A stretch of 64,000 nucleotides of DNA from positions 1,550,001-1,614,000 of the forward strand of contig JARUPY010000090.1 of assembly GCA_029817715.1 (NCBI GenBank). The letters run 5' to 3'. The position numbers were made by a program, and so were the translations under genes. Positions within the stretch are counted from its first letter, which is position 1. Each line of letters opens with the position of its first letter. Source of the DNA: Melastoma dodecandrum. Lineage: Eukaryota > Streptophyta > Magnoliopsida > Myrtales > Melastomataceae. Below are positions 43,175 through 52,155 of this stretch, piece by piece. Under the pieces are notes generated by a model, which was not told where the DNA came from, ran no database searches, and saw only the letters and a list, made by a program, of their open reading frames with translations.

Positions 43175-43519
43175 GGGAAAATCTCCATGACGGGCGCCGA
43201 AAGCCTCTCTCTCGGCACTCCACCCGTCACGGAAATCCGCTCCGCACTCTCACTCTCGGGGTGTTGCGGGGTGTCCCCGCGGAAGGGGTCGGACGAGACG
43301 ATCTCGGCTCGGCCGCAGGGGAAGGCTTTCCCCTCCCGGGCTCCCAGATTGCGGCCACATTCCCCATCAGCGGGCCGTTCACTCCCAAACGGCCGGGATT
43401 CGGAGCTTGAGGCAGTTCGGCGACGCCGGTCTTCGAGTCTTATCTTCAGCCACGGAACCGGAGGGGCTCGACGAACCGCGTGAACGCAGCGGACGCGTAG
43501 GGCGTCATCGTTCGCCCTT
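43175..43519 (-). promoter_or_regulatory. Long leader of the DUF932 gene with shared structured motif
   Basis: The 3' 90 bases (43175-43265) repeat the ParB leader: GAGAGTGAGAG, CGTGACGGGT, an inner stem CCGAGAG/CTTTCGG with one G-U pair, CCCGTC closing the outer stem, then GGAG before the ATG. Upstream, 43270-43519 has no confident gene. A 20-codon frame starting MTPYASAAF at about 43503 on the minus strand could be a leader peptide but is unsupported. The region also separates DUF932 from the Hachiman operon. Confidence 0.6.
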
Positions 43520-46500
43520 CTACACATTCCAAAGGTCGTCCGGGCCGAGATAGACGAGATCGAGTTGTCCGCCTTGTGCCGCGACTGTGGCCCGTAGAAG
43601 CCCACGGCGACCTGCGTTCAATGCGTAAGGGAGGACGCCATGCGACAATCCTTCGGGGGACAGGACGAGAGGCTGGCCATTCCAGTGATACAGGGAAACC
43701 GGTGATCCTGGAGGCGGCGGCAAAGTGGTCCAGTTTACATTCGCCAAGTAGGTGCGTTCCGACCAAGTCTGGCTGGTGCCTGGAGCGAACTCCTGCGCGA
43801 AATCGAGCCAAAGGCTTCGTGTTTCGGGCGTTGGCCAGTCCGGCTGGTCGACAAAAGCGGCCACTTCAGGCGAGCGGAGCCAAATTCTCAAGTCGTGCCC
43901 GGTCTCGAATGTCGCCCCGGTGTCATTTACTGCTTTGATGGCGGCGAGGCGCGAGTTGAATCCAGCTTGCATCAGGATCGAGGCTGACCGGTTCATGGTG
44001 CCGGTTTCGACCGCCGACAGTGTTAGACCAAGCTCATGATCTTCTAACGCGGCAGCCGCGCCGAGACCGCCAACTACATCGCCATTTGCTGCCGCTCGAA
44101 CGCGTAGCGCCTCCATGGCCCACGGGAGCCGGTAAACAAGGCCATCTTCGATGAACCGCAAGCCGTCACCATCGCCATTGGCCACCAAGGCCGCCAGAGG
44201 CTCTCCGCGAAGCCAAGAGCGCAGAATGTCCCGCCAATTGCCGGGTAGCGGATCAGGCGTGAAGGGATGGAAAGGGAATACACGCTCGGCAATGCCGGTG
44301 ATCGCAGCGATCGCCACATCGCTATCCCCAACAAGCAGAGCGCCGTTCGCCTGAACAAGCAACTGATTGGCCTCCGGTGCGACGGCATCCAGAGCTTGGC
44401 CTGCTGCCAAGCCAAGGCCCGCAAGGAAGTAGCCCTTGCGCTTCGCCGGGGTGGAGTTGGCCCAGATATGCCGACTTCGGGTCAGCAGCGTGGACGTAAA
44501 AGCGGTGCGAGCTTCGTTCGATGTTCGCAGAAGCCGTCGCTGCCATAAAGATGATTGCAGGATCGCGTCGAGCGTCGCCTCGATGTCGGCATCCGGCACA
44601 TCTTCTTCGCCAATGAGGCTGAGGATCGCGGTGTCGAGCGTCGCGAGGTGCGTTTCCCATTGCTTCCGCGCGTCATCCCGGTCTTTGGGCTTTTCCCCCG
44701 GCACCTCCGGAAAGTTCCAAGCCGCCGCGTTGTTGACGACGTACTCCGTCAGATGATTGAGGTCGCCGCCGACGATTTTGTGCATGCGCAGGAGAAGGGC
44801 CGTGAGCAATTGGATCAGGCCGCTTTCCATCCCTCGCGCGCCCGGATCTCCAATCAGCTGGACCCATTCGTTGTGCTTTTTGCTCCGTCGATCCTCGAAG
44901 ATCGGGAAAAGGACAAGGCCTTCGACGTCGATATAGGCTCGGCCGGCGCGCCCAATGACATTCTTGAACTCCGAGACCTTGATCATCTCGCCGTTGCGAT
45001 AAAGCGAGTGCATGACGACAGCGGTGGCCGACAGGTTCAGCCCTTGGGCAAGGGTCGGCGACGAGATCGTGACTTTGAGGATGCCGTCGCGAAGGAGACG
45101 CTCGACTTCCTTCCGGTAGGCGGTGGGCAGAGCGCCGTGATGGAGCGCAACGCCGAGCCGGAGGCATTTCAAAATGTCGCTATTTGGGCCTAGCCATTCC
45201 TCTCCCAAAGCGATAGCCGTCTGGAGCACCGCAGGGTCCACTTCTAGGAGCGACGGCAGCGCGCCGCGTTCGTGCAAATCGACGATGACCTCGGCGTATG
45301 GCTCCACGCTCCGGCGTTGCGGGCAATAGATGAGAACCGTTTGCCGGTCTTCGACCAGGCGCCAAGCAGTGGCGAGGCAAAGCTCTCGTTGGTCGCAGGG
45401 GAATATCTTCGTTCGCTTCCTTTTTGGTTTGACGAAAAGCTGCGGAATGAAGCCAGTAAAGAACCGAGGCACGAACGGGCGTTCGCCGTCGACACGGAGG
45501 TTCAGGCGTGCATTCGGGCTATTCCAGCTGACTTCTCCGAAACGGAGACGCGTTGGGCGCCAATCGTTTTTGACAGGCCCGCCAGCCTGATCGCGGCGTA
45601 GCCATGCAGAGAAATCCTCCAGCTGATCTCCATCTGGGAGGATTGCAGAGAGGCACACGATCCGGCGCTGATCAGCGTCAGGTCGGCGAAGCAAGCGCTG
45701 AATTTGGACTTCGTAACGAACTTCACGTTCGCCTGGGCCGATCATATGGCCTTCGTCGAAGACCAGCAGGCCGACATCGTCGAGGAGTGAAGGATCATTG
45801 CGAAGCGCGAAATCGATCTTCTCCGGTGTGGCGACCACGATGTCGCGTTCCCGAATAGCGTCTTCATCGAAGCCGGAGACGCCGATGCTCCCATAAAGAG
45901 CCGAAATCGTCTTACCGAGTGGCCCAAAGGTACGTTGGAGGTTCGCTTCCGTCTGGGCTGAGAGAGCCCTTAGCGGTGTCACAAACATGACCCTCCGGCC
46001 GCCTGCAAGGCACCGAAGAATGCATAGCTCCGCGACACGGGTTTTGCCGGCGCTGGTCGGCAGTGAGACGACGAGATTGTCGGACTGATTGACGGCGCGA
46101 GCCGCCGCCTCGATCTGCGATGGCCAGAGGTCGATTTCAGCCTTTGGCCGGGCGCCAAGAGAGGCGATGAAAAGTGATCGCAAGCCGAGCCAGTCGGCAG
46201 CGGCACCGCCTCTGGGAATCAAGGGGATCTTTTCATGAAAGGTATTGTACCAGAGATCGGACAGAAGATGGATCGCGATGCGATGAGCCCACCATTGCGG
46301 AAGCAGGTTGAGCTCTGCACAGATGGCGAGGCTTTCCCGTAGGCGCCCGATCGCCTGATCGACCAAGGCACGTTCGCCCCGGTCGAGCGCCAACAGGAAG
46401 ATCGAGATAGCGCCGAAGAAGTTGTCGGTGAGGGCGATGTCCAGGCCTTCCCAAAGGAAGTCATGACCATCGCGTTCAGGAGCTTCTTGGCCAGCCGGTT

Positions 46501-47059
46501 CATTGTTTTCTTCAGCGAGCCGCGCCTGAAACAAGCCGGTGATCCGTGCGTCAGATCCTTCGCCGTTCAGACGATAATCATGCACAAGTGTACGCAAGGT
46601 AGTGATGCTCCGGCGCATCAGCAGCGCCAGAGTCCTTTCAAGCGGCGAGAAGTTCTCCTCGTTTACGACGATTGCGAGGAGCGAATAGGCCCGTGCCGAA
46701 AGCTGAGCGAGATGGTAGCTGGCGCCTGCCATCACGAAATGGAAGTCCCGATCCGACTCGCCGCGATTACCTTTGGCCATGACGGATTCAAGGGCGGTTG
46801 CCGCCTGCACAAAGGCGACCCGAGCCTGGGCGGCATCGCCATTCATCTCAAGCATTCGCAGGCCAAGGCCAAGTAGTCCGTAGGCGTAGCTGTGAAGATC
46901 GTAGCTGAGTTGCGGCGAGAATTGCGGTGCGTCGGGTGGAAGGACGCCGCCCCGCCAAATCATGGCGCGGGCTTGGCCTTGCGCGATGAGCCTGCCTCGA
47001 AAACCGGCCGCGGCCGCCTCGGTAATCGCCGCTGAGATGGCGTCAGGGTTGGTTGGCAT
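43520..47059 (-). CDS. hamB: HamB-like helicase of a Hachiman defence system
   Basis: An 1179-aa Ski2-like SF2 helicase (COG1204 type). After a 320-residue helical N-terminal region come Walker A VSLPTSAGKTRVAELC near 333-348, motif Ib VFVTPLRALSAQ-like (MFVTPLRALSAQTEANLQ), the DEGH box VFDEGHMIGPG near 432, CLSAILPDGDQLEDFSAWLR, and helicase C with ALHHGALPTAYRKEVERLLR, ISSPTLAQGLNLSA and FKNVIGRAGRAY. It directly follows a DUF1837 gene, overlapping it by 17 bases, which is the Hachiman arrangement. In known systems HamB senses damaged or single-stranded DNA and releases HamA nuclease. Confidence 0.85.
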   Translation of the reverse strand: MPTNPDAISAAITEAAAAGFRGRLIAQGQARAMIWRGGVLPPDAPQFSPQLSYDLHSYAYGLLGLGLRMLEMNGDAAQARVAFVQAATALESVMAKGNRGESDRDFHFVMAGASYHLAQLSARAYSLLAIVVNEENFSPLERTLALLMRRSITTLRTLVHDYRLNGEGSDARITGLFQARLAEENNEPAGQEAPERDGHDFLWEGLDIALTDNFFGAISIFLLALDRGERALVDQAIGRLRESLAICAELNLLPQWWAHRIAIHLLSDLWYNTFHEKIPLIPRGGAAADWLGLRSLFIASLGARPKAEIDLWPSQIEAAARAVNQSDNLVVSLPTSAGKTRVAELCILRCLAGGRRVMFVTPLRALSAQTEANLQRTFGPLGKTISALYGSIGVSGFDEDAIRERDIVVATPEKIDFALRNDPSLLDDVGLLVFDEGHMIGPGEREVRYEVQIQRLLRRPDADQRRIVCLSAILPDGDQLEDFSAWLRRDQAGGPVKNDWRPTRLRFGEVSWNSPNARLNLRVDGERPFVPRFFTGFIPQLFVKPKRKRTKIFPCDQRELCLATAWRLVEDRQTVLIYCPQRRSVEPYAEVIVDLHERGALPSLLEVDPAVLQTAIALGEEWLGPNSDILKCLRLGVALHHGALPTAYRKEVERLLRDGILKVTISSPTLAQGLNLSATAVVMHSLYRNGEMIKVSEFKNVIGRAGRAYIDVEGLVLFPIFEDRRSKKHNEWVQLIGDPGARGMESGLIQLLTALLLRMHKIVGGDLNHLTEYVVNNAAAWNFPEVPGEKPKDRDDARKQWETHLATLDTAILSLIGEEDVPDADIEATLDAILQSSLWQRRLLRTSNEARTAFTSTLLTRSRHIWANSTPAKRKGYFLAGLGLAAGQALDAVAPEANQLLVQANGALLVGDSDVAIAAITGIAERVFPFHPFTPDPLPGNWRDILRSWLRGEPLAALVANGDGDGLRFIEDGLVYRLPWAMEALRVRAAANGDVVGGLGAAAALEDHELGLTLSAVETGTMNRSASILMQAGFNSRLAAIKAVNDTGATFETGHDLRIWLRSPEVAAFVDQPDWPTPETRSLWLDFAQEFAPGTSQTWSERTYLANVNWTTLPPPPGSPVSLYHWNGQPLVLSPEGLSHGVLPYALNAGRRGLLRATVAAQGGQLDLVYLGPDDLWNV

Positions 47060-47820
47060 TGGCGATCACACGATCATAGACAGCGCCGACGAAGGCCGCA
47101 TGGCCGTCGACGTGGAGACCAACGCCCCACTGGTTGATCTGCCCGGGATAGGCTTGAAGCGACTGCGTCAGCAACGCCTGCGGCGAGTTGCCCGAGAACG
47201 TGAACAAAAGATGCTGGACACTCGCCAACGGGATACCGTGACGCACCAGTGCGTCGTCGATTGCGTCTGCCAGGGGCTCGTTTGCGAGTTCAAGCAAGCG
47301 CGCCGATATGAATGACAGCGCGTGCGATGAGGGCCGTCCATTGTCTTTGTCGAGACCAGCGCGCGCCTCCGTAAGGGTCTGCGCGCGGAGAGAGGCACGG
47401 CTCTTGGCCTCAGTTTTGAGAAAAACGGAGCCGTTGAGTGGCCTGGTCAAGAATCATGCCGATGACATCGTCTCCTCGCATTGCCATGTTGCGATGATCT
47501 TTCCACCGTAGACGTTTGATCGGCACGCGATAGCCGCTGTGTGCGTCGATCCATTCGGTCGCGTAGATCTCGCCGAGGTCGCCCGACCGGATCTGCTTTG
47601 TCTGAGGCAACAACCCTGTGACCAGGTCGGCAGCCCCCGGCTTGCCGAGGCGGCGCAATGCGCGGGCGACTCGCTCTTCGGCCGCATAGTGACCAGGCAC
47701 CGCTGCGGCGGTCAGCTGGACGCCCGTCGGGCGATCGGCGGCGCGGCCGGTCTTGATGTGGAGGTGGTGGTTGCCGAGTGGAGTATCGGCTCCGTCACAC
47801 CAGTCGTTGAATTGCACCAT
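47043..47820 (-). CDS. hamA: HamA-like DUF1837 nuclease, broken by a +1 frameshift
   Basis: Two overlapping frames together make one DUF1837 protein of about 258 aa. The first (ATG 47820) has QIRSGDLGEIYATEWIDA, PIKRLRWKDHRNMAMRGDDV and ends after RLRFSQN. The second continues KTEAKSRASLRAQTLTEARA to the C-terminus. The total of 778 bases is one more than a multiple of three, and dropping one T from the TTTTT run (AAAAA at 47421-47425) restores RLRFLKTEAKSR. The Glu-x-Lys in TEAK is the expected second half of the PD-(D/E)XK active site. As written, translation stops before the catalytic Glu and Lys, so the nuclease would be dead unless recoded. Confidence 0.8.
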
Positions 47821-47838
47821 GCGCTCATACCTTCTCGA

Positions 47839-48393
47839 TTAAGCGCGGCGCAGCATTCGCGGGATGTGGACGCGGTGAAAACCGTGGGTCTGCACTTGTC
47901 GGCGAAGCTTGGGAGTATCATTGACGCCGAACGCGATAGCCGCCTTCAGGGGGCTGGCAAAGGTTGCGTAGAAGGTCCAGCGAACGTCCTTCGGCAGTGG
48001 CGCGTTCTGCCGTCGGTCGGTGATGACAACATCGCGGGGGTCCTTCGTATTGCGAAAGGCATGGAAGGTGATCCAGTCGGGCCGTCTGTAGCGTGCCGCT
48101 TTGCTGAAGGGCACCGACTGAACCTTCACGTCGCTTTGGTCGAGAACCCAATCGCGCTGCTCTAGTATCTGCCTGACCATGTGGCCGACCATCTGCTTAA
48201 CGCGGTCAATCAGGACGTCTTCGCGGAACTCCTCCAGAAGTTGTTCCTCAATGCCTTCGACGGCGGGCTTTCCGAGCTCTGAGGCTGTCTCAAGGCGAGC
48301 GATAATGGCAGGCCGCGTAAGAAACGACCAAATGCGCTGACCGATGTCGGACTCCGACAGCGAAGCGAATTTCTCCGGATTGTAGCGAAGCAT
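47839..48393 (-). CDS. Unrecognised protein upstream of hamA
   Basis: A 184-aa soluble protein with ATG at 48393 after an AGGAGG ribosome site. Visible parts are MLRYNPEKFASLSESDIGQR at the start, DRVKQMVGHMVRQILEQRDW near 71-90 and SKAARYRRPDWITFHAFRNT near 105. The last third contains PLKAAIAFGVND and RRQVQTHGFHRVH. It ends 18 bases before hamA, so it is probably in the same operon. I do not recognise a named domain. It may be an accessory or regulatory component, or a small defence-linked protein of its own. Confidence 0.65.
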   Translation of the reverse strand: MLRYNPEKFASLSESDIGQRIWSFLTRPAIIARLETASELGKPAVEGIEEQLLEEFREDVLIDRVKQMVGHMVRQILEQRDWVLDQSDVKVQSVPFSKAARYRRPDWITFHAFRNTKDPRDVVITDRRQNAPLPKDVRWTFYATFASPLKAAIAFGVNDTPKLRRQVQTHGFHRVHIPRMLRRA

Positions 48394-48409
48394 GATAAGG
48401 CCTCCTTGA

Positions 48410-48445
48410 CCGGGCATAAATGGCCGGTCATAAATGCCTAGTCAA
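48410..48445 (-). promoter_or_regulatory. Promoter/operator of the Hachiman operon with 13-bp tandem repeats
   Basis: CCGGGCATAAATG (48410-48422) and CCGGTCATAAATG (48424-48436) are direct repeats with one mismatch and a 14-base period. On the minus strand a TTGACT (48440-48445) lies just upstream, and the repeats cover the place of its -10. They lie 17-43 bases before the ATG at 48393. This is a likely operator for the divergently encoded XRE regulator. Confidence 0.6.
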
Positions 48446-48577
48446 GGGCACCGCACGTTGAATCGCCCAGTCTGCCGGTTTGCCGCTCGTGTGCCGCTCC
48501 AATTCCGGTCGGCTGCCTCACACTGCGTGGCGTCTCCATGTAGATTTGGATCATCGAAAACGCGGAATGAGGTTGAG

Positions 48578-49360
48578 ATGAGGAAGGTCGTGCCGAACGG
48601 GAAGGTCGTGAAAGCCTTGAGGGAGCAACTCGAGAGACTGTCGACCCAAAAGGAAATGGCGAATGAAATCGCGGTCAGCGTTCGGATGCTTCGCATGATC
48701 GAAAATGAGAATGCGCCGATTGCAGTAACAACGGCCGATCGGCTGGCAAAAGCGCTGCAAGTTCACCGCGAGCGGATCATCCTCGTCTCGGAGCCTTTGG
48801 AGATGGCGCCGACGGGAAGCGCGCCGGATGTCTTCTCCGCGCTGATGGAGGATGAAGACCGGCTCATACCCCGCAACGACTATGACATCGCCCGTGCGAC
48901 CACGGACGAAGGCGCGCTCTATACCGAGGCATCTCGCTCACACGACGTGGCCTGCATCATCGAGACGACGCTTGATGAGGAAACGGGTGCCTATGCGCAG
49001 GAACTGTTCGATATCCTCGTCCGCTTGTCCTGGTCGCAACGCGATATTCTCGTGGACATTCCTCCAGCTACGGAGATCGCGGTTCGCCGGCGTATCCGAC
49101 AGCTCATTGTTCTTCTCAAGGGCAACGACATCTGGATCTATCAGACCTCTGTCCTGAGGAGATTGCCGGAGCGCTACACGGTCGCGCCGGCGGACGAGCC
49201 TTGCTCGTATCAAAACCGTCAGGTCGTGGCGCTGGGTCCGCCGGGTGAGTATGGCGAGACCACCATGCGTGTGCCGATCGATCACGGCCAGCCGTTTATC
49301 CTTCCGGCGTGGCGCAAGCTTCGCAAGGGCGACAATGAGGAGTTGGCGACGCCTCCATAA
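48578..49360 (+). CDS. XRE-family transcriptional regulator of the defence region
   Basis: A 260-aa protein. The N-terminal helix-turn-helix lies at 8-60: VKALREQLERLSTQKEMANE, then VSVRMLRMIENENAPI and TADRLAKALQVHRERIILVS. The C-terminal 180 residues form an unrecognised domain (TLDEETGAYAQELFDILVRL; WSQRDILVDIPPATEIAVRR). ATG at 48578 follows GAGG; a longer frame to 48434 is not conserved-looking. It diverges from the Hachiman operon across a repeat-bearing promoter and precedes the small-protein/ATPase pair. It could repress either or both. Confidence 0.8.
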   Translation: MRKVVPNGKVVKALREQLERLSTQKEMANEIAVSVRMLRMIENENAPIAVTTADRLAKALQVHRERIILVSEPLEMAPTGSAPDVFSALMEDEDRLIPRNDYDIARATTDEGALYTEASRSHDVACIIETTLDEETGAYAQELFDILVRLSWSQRDILVDIPPATEIAVRRRIRQLIVLLKGNDIWIYQTSVLRRLPERYTVAPADEPCSYQNRQVVALGPPGEYGETTMRVPIDHGQPFILPAWRKLRKGDNEELATPP

Positions 49361-49443
49361 TGGGAAGCAATCGTTTGATCATCGAGCTGTTGGGCGCGCG
49401 CTGAAATCGAATAAATGCGCATTTGACGGAAGCCGGGGGGCAT

Positions 49444-49668
49444 ATGAAGTTTAAGCTGGAAAATACTTTCGAGGAAAATCTCGCCTTGTTTCAAGCCGAG
49501 GCCGAGCAAATCGATCCTGACTGCGCGAAGATCCTCTTCGACAATATGCATCTCCTGGATTCGGGAGGTGACACTGCGCCAAGCCGAGCAACGATCGGCG
49601 AGTTTCACAAGGCAGTACTGGCTGCACTTAATGGTCTGTCCAACCCAACGGGCGAGGACAAGGCATGA
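49444..49668 (+). CDS. Small protein (74 aa) coupled to the ABC ATPase
   Basis: An acidic 74-aa protein beginning MKFKLENTFEENLALFQAEA, after a GGGGGG ribosome site. Its stop overlaps the start of the following ATPase gene by four bases (ATGA). It has no membrane segment or cysteine motif. Small proteins encoded directly before Rad50-like ATPases occur in three-component ABC defence systems as middle components. That link is a hypothesis from size and position only. Confidence 0.6.
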   Translation: MKFKLENTFEENLALFQAEAEQIDPDCAKILFDNMHLLDSGGDTAPSRATIGEFHKAVLAALNGLSNPTGEDKA

Positions 49669-52154
49669 CGCGGTATTTCCTAGGCAGCTTGTCGATCGAG
49701 GGCTTTCGCGGGATCAACAATGACGGCGACCCGCTCGTCCTCAAATTCAAATCCGACGCCGTCAACTCGGTCCATGCGCCGAACGGGGTCGGCAAAAGTT
49801 CAATATTCGAAGCCGTCTGTTTCGCGATCCACGGCATCGTTCCGCGCCTGAAGGCGCTCCAGGAAGCCGAACAGGGCGACAGCTATATCGTCAATCGCTT
49901 CCACCCCGGGCAGCAGGCGACGGTCGACCTGATATTCGCCAGCGACGACGGGTCGCCGGATGTGGCGATCAAGGTGGTGCGGTCCGCCAACGGCGCGCGC
50001 CTTGTGACTTCCCCCAGCGGTCATGCTGATCCGCAGCAATTTCTGGCAAGTCTGCAGGAGGATTTTGTCCTCGTTGACTATAATCGGTTCGCGAAGCTGA
50101 TCGACATCTCCGCCTTGGAGCGGGGGCGTTCTTTCGCATCGCTCGTGGGACTGAGCCGATATTCGCGCCTGCGCCAGGCCTTCGACGGCGCCAAGCGAAC
50201 ACAAAACATCAACGGTGATCTGGGGCTCTCCGCGCTCGATGCTGAGGTGACCACAGGGGCGCGTGCGTTGAGCGCGATCGAGCGGCGTGTCATCGCCGCC
50301 CACGACGAGGTCGCCGGGGCGGGAGGCGCCGTCGTCGATAAGCTTTCCGATTTGAAGGCGGCGGTGACGGCCGCCTTATCCTCCATCGCCTTGCTCAAGT
50401 CATTGGTCGGCGAGGGCTCGGTCATGGATTTGGATTTCGACGCCGCGGGGCTGGCGATCGAGAAGGAGGAAGGCGGGGAAGCGCGCAAGACGCTGGATGC
50501 GCTGACCACCTCGGTCACGTCGCTAGCGGGGCTAGAAGTCACGGTGGAGGAACTGGCTGATCTTGACCGGCTGCTCGATCTGGCCGGAAGGAGAGACGAA
50601 GCGGTGCGCAGCGTCGGCGCGGAAGCATTGCATGCCCTTTTGCGCGATGCGCTGGTTGTGGTGTCCGGCGCCGATTGGCACGACCCGAATCAATGTCCAG
50701 TTTGCGAAGCGAAAGGCAGTGCCCCCCTAAAGCCGCGGCTGGAAGGCAAGATCTCTCAATACGATGCCGCCGCTCAGCTAGGGGCCGAACTCGTCAAGGA
50801 TGTCGCCACGGCGCCTGGGATCGCGAAGCTCCGCCAGGTTGAAGAGGCGGCGGCCATGGCGATCGCAACGGGCGATCGATTGCACGTCGCGTTCGATTTG
50901 GCGGCCAAGAAGGGGGATGTGGCGACCTCCGACCTGGAGGGCATCAAGGCGCGTCTCGCGGTTCTTGAAACGCAGCGCGGCGAGACTCTTGCTCGGGCGC
51001 AGGGAGAGGCTGACGCATTGCAGGCGCGGTTGCCGCCGTCATTGGTGCAGGTGACCCGCATTCTCAGTTTCGCAAAGCAGTTCCGCGATGCCGTGCTGGA
51101 ATACGAGAGCGGTGCGCCAGCGCTCAAGGCGAAACAGGACAAGCTCAAGGTTCTGAATCGTTGGAAGACGTTTATCACGCGTGCCGGCCAGAGCTTCGCC
51201 GACGCCGAGGCCGCGCTGGCTAACGAGCGGATTGCCGAGATTCAGACGGCTTGCCAGGATCTGTTTGGTCGGTTCGTGCGCGGCGGACCTGATGTGAAGC
51301 CGACCCTGAGCCGGGCGCAGAACAGCGAGAACGTTGATCTAAAGCTCGCGGACTTCTTCGGCCTTCAGGACCTCAGCGCCCGGGCTCTCCTCTCGGAAAG
51401 CTATCGGAACGCTGTGGCAGCCGCGATTTTCCTGGCGGCTGCGACCAAGCACAGCGGCGTTCCGCGCTTCATGATACTTGACGACGTGACGTCCAGCTTT
51501 GACGCTGGTCACCAGTTCGCGTTGATGGACGCGGTGCGGACGTTGCTACGCTATGGCGCAGTGCCGGACGGGCTGCAGTTCATTTTCTTGAGCCATGACA
51601 CCAGCCTGGAGAAATACTTCGACAAGCTGAACGGCACCGCGGATTGGCATCACCAGAAGTTGCAGGGCATGCCTCCGAAGGGGAGGCTCATGGTATCGGC
51701 TCAAGAGGCTGATCGTCTCAAAGCGCAGGCGTTGCAGCATCTGAATGCTGGCCAGATCGATATTGGTGCGCCGTTTCTGCGGCAGTATCTCGAATACAAG
51801 CTGGGACAGATCATCGCCAAGTTGGAGGTTCCGGTTCCACCGGACTATGCCACCCGTGGCGACAAGCGGACGCTCTCGACCTACATCGACGCGATCGGCG
51901 AGGCAGTGAAACTTTATCATGCGGCCAATCGGTGTGTGCTGACGCCTCAGCAGATCACCGATCTCCAAAACCATCATGTGCCATCGATAGTTGGCAATTT
52001 CGTCAGCCACTACGAGACCGGCGCAGGTACTCCCTTCAACGCTTATGCCTTGCTGGGTGTGCTGCAGAGCATCGATGCGCTGGCAGACTGCTTCACATAT
52101 GTTGATCCAGCCAACAACCAGAAGCGCTTTTACCGCCGGTTGGACCGGCGCTAG
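49665..52154 (+). CDS. Rad50/SbcC-like ABC ATPase with zinc hook
   Basis: An 829-aa protein of the Rad50/SMC/RecF class. Walker A APNGVGKSSIFEAVCFAIHG is at 38-57. A long coiled-coil-like middle carries one CPVC zinc hook (Cys344-Cys347 in NQCPVCEAKG). The C-terminal half-ATPase has the signature-like ALLSESYRNAVAAAIFLAAA, Walker B FMILDDVTSSFDAGHQFALM near 600-619 and the His switch FLSHDTS. About 170 residues follow the ATPase head and are unlike Rad50 or SbcC. The gene is preceded by a coupled small protein and no Mre11/SbcD partner is nearby, which argues for a defence ATPase over DNA repair. Confidence 0.82.
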   Translation: MTRYFLGSLSIEGFRGINNDGDPLVLKFKSDAVNSVHAPNGVGKSSIFEAVCFAIHGIVPRLKALQEAEQGDSYIVNRFHPGQQATVDLIFASDDGSPDVAIKVVRSANGARLVTSPSGHADPQQFLASLQEDFVLVDYNRFAKLIDISALERGRSFASLVGLSRYSRLRQAFDGAKRTQNINGDLGLSALDAEVTTGARALSAIERRVIAAHDEVAGAGGAVVDKLSDLKAAVTAALSSIALLKSLVGEGSVMDLDFDAAGLAIEKEEGGEARKTLDALTTSVTSLAGLEVTVEELADLDRLLDLAGRRDEAVRSVGAEALHALLRDALVVVSGADWHDPNQCPVCEAKGSAPLKPRLEGKISQYDAAAQLGAELVKDVATAPGIAKLRQVEEAAAMAIATGDRLHVAFDLAAKKGDVATSDLEGIKARLAVLETQRGETLARAQGEADALQARLPPSLVQVTRILSFAKQFRDAVLEYESGAPALKAKQDKLKVLNRWKTFITRAGQSFADAEAALANERIAEIQTACQDLFGRFVRGGPDVKPTLSRAQNSENVDLKLADFFGLQDLSARALLSESYRNAVAAAIFLAAATKHSGVPRFMILDDVTSSFDAGHQFALMDAVRTLLRYGAVPDGLQFIFLSHDTSLEKYFDKLNGTADWHHQKLQGMPPKGRLMVSAQEADRLKAQALQHLNAGQIDIGAPFLRQYLEYKLGQIIAKLEVPVPPDYATRGDKRTLSTYIDAIGEAVKLYHAANRCVLTPQQITDLQNHHVPSIVGNFVSHYETGAGTPFNAYALLGVLQSIDALADCFTYVDPANNQKRFYRRLDRR

Positions 52155-52155
52155 G

